Shown one piece after another: positions 4,369 through 7,779 of a DNA stretch of 7,779 bases. This stretch comes from an uncultured Desulfovibrio sp. (GTDB taxonomy: Bacteria > Desulfobacterota > Desulfovibrionia > Desulfovibrionales > Desulfovibrionaceae): assembly GCA_945871415.1 (NCBI GenBank), contig CAMBWG010000091.1, forward strand, positions 1-7,779. The letters run 5' to 3'. The translations under genes and the position numbers were made by a program. Each line of letters starts with the position of its first letter. Within the stretch, counting starts at the first letter, position 1. The notes below the pieces were generated by a model, which worked only from the letters and a program-made list of their open reading frames with translations, was not told the DNA's origin and did no database searches.

Positions 4369-6269
4369 TGCTGTTTGAACAGTGCTTTGCAGGGCTGCCG
4401 TCCGTCAACGCCCGCGATCTCGTCGCGTCATGGCGTCCGTCATATGGGGAATGGCTGGGGGCGCAGGCGGCGGAAGGCTTCGACCACACAACCACGGGCC
4501 GTTATCTGGAAGAAAAGGGCATCGCCCTGGAAGAGGCCAAGGCGGGCGACAGAGATCCGTCCTGGTCGCTGCGGCATGATGCCGAGGCCATGAGTCCGGG
4601 CGCTCTGCGGCAGGCGTTCGCCCTCAAGGGCTGGACGCAGCCCGCTCCGGATCATGCCCATGCCATGACGGAAACGGACTGGAAGGCGTCGCCCTGGTAC
4701 AGAAAGGAAATTTCCTTTCGGCCGGACATGACCGAAACGCGCGCCCGCATCATGGCGGAGAACTTTGACCGCCGCCGCTACCGCGAACAAATTCTTGCCC
4801 GTGGCGGCGAGATATACAACGGCGCGGGAGACATGGCGCTGGGCTTCGGCGCGGCCCTGCTGGGCAGCCTGCCCGATCCGATCAACTTCCTTCCGCTGGG
4901 CGGCGGCATGGCGGCGGCGCGGGGCGCGGGCACAGTGGGCCGCGCGCTGCTGACGGGCGCAAAAACCGGAGCTGTGGAAGGGGTAGCTTCCACGGCGCTG
5001 GTCGATGCGCTGGTGCTGCCAGATCTGGCGTCGCGCGGGGAAGATGTGGGTTTTACCGATCTGGCGCTGGACACGCTGGCCGGCGGCGTGCTGGGTTCGG
5101 TCTTCGGCGCTGCCGGCGGCCTGCTTGCCCGCCGCGCGGCGCTGCGTGCCGGCACTGCCGACGCGGCCTCTGTCCGCCCTGCTGAAGCAACGCCCGCGCA
5201 GGAGCCGACGCCCTTTGATGTATCTCCCGACGGCGGCCTCATGGCGCGTGCCGGCACTGCCGGCGCGGCCCGCAATGCAGACAACGATCTGTTACGGCAA
5301 GGATGGACGGCAGGCGACCGCCGCGCCGTGGCGGATGCCGTAGTCCTGGGCATGGAGGCACTGTCCGATGGACGCCCCGCGGACGTGTCGGCAGTACTGC
5401 GGGACTCAAAGACACTGGAGCGCGCCAGACGGGAGGCCCTGTCTCCCGTGGTTGTCCGCAGTGAAGACCTTGGCGTGCCGGAAGGGGCCGGGCTGCCGGA
5501 GTACATCGCCGCCGCGAAGGCCTGTCACGACGCGCTGAAGCTGGAGAGCGAGAGCGGCAAGCCCGTCATCCAGCCGCAACTTGAAAAGCCGGTGCGCTTT
5601 TCGCGCAAGGGCTGGCGCAAGAATCAAAGCACGGGCGCGGATGCCGACAAGTGGAAGCTCTTTCCGAAGCTGCGGGAGATCATAGAAACGTCCACCCTGA
5701 AAAGCACGGAAGCGGTGAACAAGCCGCGCAAGGACGGCTTCGTGCGGTTTCACTGGGTGGAAAACGTGGTGGAGCTGGACGGCTCCCCGCGTCTTGTGGG
5801 CGTCATGCTGGCAGAGGATGCCAAAGGGAATCTTTTTTACAACATCAATGCCGATGTCGAGGGCTGGAGAGCAAAAAAGGGCGACCCCTCAAAGTTACCT
5901 GCCCAATCAATGACAGGGGAATCAGGATCGCCCATACAGGCAGAGGCCGCGGCCCCTCCCGTGACTTCCAGACTGGCAGAGGAAGGCGCGGGCGTCAACC
6001 TGCATGTGGAAGATATGGACGGGCTTTCCCCTGATTTTTCGACCGCCGCGGAGCCTCCCGCCCCGCCGCGCATGACGCCGGACGAAGCCCGGCGGACGGA
6101 GTCGCAGGCGCTGGCCAACCAGGACGAAGCCCTGCGCCAGGGCCTGGACGAGCTGGAAGCGCGCGGCGCGGCCGATGCCGAGGAGCTGGCCAGCGCCCGC
6201 ACGGATGCGGAAAGTACCGAAGCCCTTGGACGTGAAACCCTGAATTGTGCCTGGACGGTGGAGGAATAA
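4368..6269 (+). CDS. phage internal virion protein with Gly-rich membrane segment and inserted LPD3/BECR-like domain
   Basis: The ATG at 4368 overlaps the previous TGA and follows AAGGGG with 5-base spacing. The 633-residue product has four visible parts. Residues 1-150 are a charged, soluble head. Residues about 154-257 are Gly/Ala/Leu-rich with the phrase GSLPDPINFLPLGGG (166-180) and three hydrophobic stretches; this is the hallmark of phage ejection proteins thought to insert into the inner membrane. Residues about 260-400 are a Pro/Ala-rich linker followed by helices. Residues about 410-500 form an alpha/beta domain (WKLFPKLREIIETS, FVRFHWVENVVEL, LVGVMLAEDAKGNLFYNIN) resembling the LPD3 and Barnase-EndoU-ColicinE5/D-RelE-type domains of phage polyvalent proteins. 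The C-terminus (570-633) is a charged helix. The inserted part is less G+C-rich than its surroundings. The membrane-active core role is well supported; the inserted domain assignment is from memory and tentative. Confidence 0.78.
   Translation: MLFEQCFAGLPSVNARDLVASWRPSYGEWLGAQAAEGFDHTTTGRYLEEKGIALEEAKAGDRDPSWSLRHDAEAMSPGALRQAFALKGWTQPAPDHAHAMTETDWKASPWYRKEISFRPDMTETRARIMAENFDRRRYREQILARGGEIYNGAGDMALGFGAALLGSLPDPINFLPLGGGMAAARGAGTVGRALLTGAKTGAVEGVASTALVDALVLPDLASRGEDVGFTDLALDTLAGGVLGSVFGAAGGLLARRAALRAGTADAASVRPAEATPAQEPTPFDVSPDGGLMARAGTAGAARNADNDLLRQGWTAGDRRAVADAVVLGMEALSDGRPADVSAVLRDSKTLERARREALSPVVVRSEDLGVPEGAGLPEYIAAAKACHDALKLESESGKPVIQPQLEKPVRFSRKGWRKNQSTGADADKWKLFPKLREIIETSTLKSTEAVNKPRKDGFVRFHWVENVVELDGSPRLVGVMLAEDAKGNLFYNINADVEGWRAKKGDPSKLPAQSMTGESGSPIQAEAAAPPVTSRLAEEGAGVNLHVEDMDGLSPDFSTAAEPPAPPRMTPDEARRTESQALANQDEALRQGLDELEARGAADAEELASARTDAESTEALGRETLNCAWTVEE
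4827..5138 (+). other. Gly/Ala-rich hydrophobic segment (residues 154-257)
   Basis: The translated segment is dominated by Gly, Ala and Leu. It contains LPDPINFLPLGGG, then GRALLTGAKTGAVEGVAST, and ends with LAGGVLGSVFGAAGGLLARR. Three runs of about 20 residues are apolar enough to enter a membrane, and acidic patches (DLASRGEDVGFTD) separate the last two. Segments of this form recur in internal virion proteins of short-tailed phages and are thought to help form the DNA-ejection channel across the inner membrane. The topology is inferred. Confidence 0.6.
5144..5270 (+). repeat. 25-base imperfect direct repeat pair flanking a Pro-rich linker
   Basis: Bases 5144-5168 and 5246-5270 are identical at 24 of 25 positions (A versus G at position 18 of the repeat). 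Both contain the self-complementary GTGCCGGCAC. The copies are 102 bases apart and in the same reading frame, encoding RAGTADAA (260-267) and RAGTAGAA (294-301) on either side of a Pro/Ala-rich linker. The 34-residue unit could expand or contract by slippage without breaking the frame. It may be an internal duplication or a scar of domain swapping. Confidence 0.55.
5590..5940 (+). other. inserted LPD3/BECR-like domain with lower G+C
   Basis: The segment codes for residues about 410-525 of the 633-residue protein. Hand counts give 56% G+C over 5581-5940, and 50% over 5821-5940, against 80% at 5101-5160 and 78% at 6061-6120. The pattern is helix (KWKLFPKLREIIETS), strand (VRFHWVENVVEL), strand (PRLVGVMLAED) and strand (GNLFYNINADV). 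This is the layout of LPD3 and related RNase-toxin-fold domains attached to phage polyvalent proteins. His462 lies in the FHW strand and could be functional. Catalytic activity cannot be judged from the sequence. Confidence 0.45.
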
Positions 6270-6271
6270 GC

Positions 6272-7779
6272 ATGGCCTCAAGAGCGGACTGCATCCGCGC
6301 CGCAGTCTCAGCAGGCGCGACGGAAGACCAGGCGGCGGACATCGTGACCGCCCTCATGGAGGAAAAGAAGCGCCTGCGGGCGGAAGGCCGCCTTACTCCG
6401 GAGGCGCTGGCGCAGGCATGGCAGGCCCGCGCGCCGGAGGTGGAGCGCGTTACGGCATTGAAGCGGCGGCGGGCCATGCTGTCCGCCGTGCGCCGCGCCG
6501 AGGCTCTGCAGGACATCCGCCGCGCCCAGGCCGAGGGCTTCGGCTTTCTGGACGGGCTGCAAGCCGTGCTTGTGGGCAGGTCGCGGCGCTTCACGGGCGC
6601 GCGACAATCAATATCAGCGCAGCGGCGGGCCGTCTTTGCGTCCTGGGCCGATCCGCTGGCGCGGGAGCTGGACGGCATCGGCGCGGACGAACTCGGCCGG
6701 GGCGGCGTCCTGCGCCTGCTGCGTGAAGACAAGTCTTTTCACGACGCCGTGATTGTGGCCATGCGCGAACCGGAAGCGGCGGCGGAACCGCTGGCGCGGG
6801 AAACGGCGGACATCATCGCCCGTTATGCCGAGGCGGCGCGGCAGCGTTTCAACCTTGCCGGCGGCGACATGGGCCGCCTTGAGGGCTGGACGCCGCAGCG
6901 GCACGACGTTCACAAGCTGGTGCAGGCCGGGCCGGATGCCTGGCAAAAGGAGATTCTGCCACGGCTGGACATGGAGCGGACTTTCGGACGCGACGCCGCC
7001 GACGCCGACAAAGTGCGGGAAATTCTTTCCGGCATCTATGATGATCTTGTCGTAGGCAAGAATCCCTTTCTTGCCGGTTCCGGCGGAGGGGCGGCCAAAG
7101 GCCGCGACGTGGCCGCGCCGCTGGAGCATTCACGCGAACTGCATTTCAAGAGCGGCAGGGATGCCGTCGCCTACAATGACCGTTTCGGAACGGGCAATGT
7201 TCTTGACGCGACGTTGCAGCACCTTGACCGCATGGCGCGGGTCGTGGCGCTCATGGAGCGTTTAGGGCCGAACCCGGAACAGACCGTGCGGCGGCTGATA
7301 GATGACGAGCGTGCGCGCGTCCATGCCGATACGACGCTTGACCATGCGACGCGGCAGACACTGGAACGCGAGCTGGATGCGACCATGACGCGCGGCATCG
7401 GCCCCACTACCGGGGCCACGGCAAAGCAGCTTGCCGAGCTGACGGGGGAGGCCAGCGAATGCGTCTTTCCCACGCTGGCCAAAGTCTCTTCTATCCTGCG
7501 CGCCACGCAGACCCTCAGCAAACTTGGCGGCGCGGCCCTGTCGGCAACGTCTGATGTTTTCGTCAAGGCGGCATCCATGCGCTGCAATGGGGTGACATGG
7601 CCGGAAGCCGTTGTAAAAAGCGTGCTGCAATACCTGGACAACTACCGGGACGGCCCCACGCGCCGCGCCGCGGCCGGGCAGGCCGGGGCCTTTCTGGACG
7701 CGCTGACGGGCAGCATGGCCGCCGCCTGGGATACGGACGGCGACATGATCGGCAGGATTGCCCGCGCGCAGAACTGGCT
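6272..7779 (+). CDS. large internal virion/ejection protein, N-terminal part (cut by window edge)
   Basis: The ATG at 6272 follows GGAGG (6260-6264) with 7-base spacing, the best ribosome site in the window, and starts 2 bases after the previous stop. The frame stays open for 502 codons to the window end. Residues 1-100 are helical and Arg-rich, with RRAEALQDIRRAQAEG resembling a charged coiled coil. A segment with WTPQRHD (206-212) and PDAWQKEILPRLDMERTF follows. Next is a conserved-looking module, LHFKSGRDAVAYNDRFGTGNVLD then LDRMARVVALMERLGPNP (290-335), and later ILRATQTLSKLGGAALSATSDVF (409-430). The pattern FKS..D..AYN..FG.GN with MAR..AL.E.LGPNP is one I recall from large internal-core proteins of podovirus-like phages, often the N-terminal part of multidomain polyvalent proteins. 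It probably enters the host with the DNA. The C-terminal domains are not in the window. Confidence 0.78.
   Translation, partial: MASRADCIRAAVSAGATEDQAADIVTALMEEKKRLRAEGRLTPEALAQAWQARAPEVERVTALKRRRAMLSAVRRAEALQDIRRAQAEGFGFLDGLQAVLVGRSRRFTGARQSISAQRRAVFASWADPLARELDGIGADELGRGGVLRLLREDKSFHDAVIVAMREPEAAAEPLARETADIIARYAEAARQRFNLAGGDMGRLEGWTPQRHDVHKLVQAGPDAWQKEILPRLDMERTFGRDAADADKVREILSGIYDDLVVGKNPFLAGSGGGAAKGRDVAAPLEHSRELHFKSGRDAVAYNDRFGTGNVLDATLQHLDRMARVVALMERLGPNPEQTVRRLIDDERARVHADTTLDHATRQTLERELDATMTRGIGPTTGATAKQLAELTGEASECVFPTLAKVSSILRATQTLSKLGGAALSATSDVFVKAASMRCNGVTWPEAVVKSVLQYLDNYRDGPTRRAAAGQAGAFLDALTGSMAAAWDTDGDMIGRIARAQNW

Noticed and set aside
6247..6726. Forward frame of 159 codons overlapping the start of the last large gene
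   Set aside because: The product is Gly/Arg-rich without structure, while the frame starting at 6272 has a GGAGG site and recognisable phage motifs.
1..7779. Diversity-generating retroelement, CRISPR array, tRNA attachment site or insertion sequence
   Set aside because: I saw no reverse transcriptase motif, no template/variable repeat pair, no regularly spaced repeats with spacers, no cloverleaf and no transposase or terminal inverted repeats.

Overview
The window is a G+C-rich, wholly rightward block of phage or prophage structural genes. There are nine genes in a row with almost no space between them, and no tRNA, rRNA, insertion sequence, CRISPR array or integrase. The base composition, the GC-ending codon use and the gene types suggest a podovirus-like prophage of a G+C-rich Pseudomonadota/Desulfobacterota-type host. 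A Desulfovibrionaceae-like host is my best guess, from the overall look of the proteins only. I cannot name the species.

Layout: positions 1-147 are a comparatively AT-rich gap (first 60 bases 38% G+C by hand count, against up to about 80% in parts of the genes). It holds three spaced GTGACA direct repeats, a short dyad and a perfect GC hairpin. Positions 148-1227 carry five very small genes (about 64, 88, 82, 80 and 48 residues). Four adjacent pairs overlap at stop/start codons or are separated by only 5 bases. Positions 1227-3935 encode a 902-residue virion protein with an embedded peptidoglycan hydrolase domain of the VgrG3 C-terminal type. Positions 3919-4368 encode a 149-residue phage structural or accessory protein. 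Positions 4368-6269 encode a 633-residue protein with a long Gly/Ala-rich, probably membrane-inserting segment and an inserted, less G+C-rich domain resembling LPD3/BECR-type domains of phage polyvalent proteins. From 6272 to the window end runs the N-terminal 502 codons of a third large internal-virion protein, cut by the window edge.

Read together, the three large proteins look like the internal core, or ejection, proteins of a short-tailed phage: one cuts the cell wall, one carries a membrane-active segment, and one is a potentially very large polyvalent protein whose remaining domains lie beyond the window. The tiny upstream genes are probably translated in a coupled chain with them. No function can be assigned to most of them. 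The main points for follow-up are the repeat-rich leader, the coupled mini-gene chain, a repeated 11-base start-site module (GGGCGCTGATG) at three gene junctions, and the inserted toxin-fold-like domain in the 633-residue protein.
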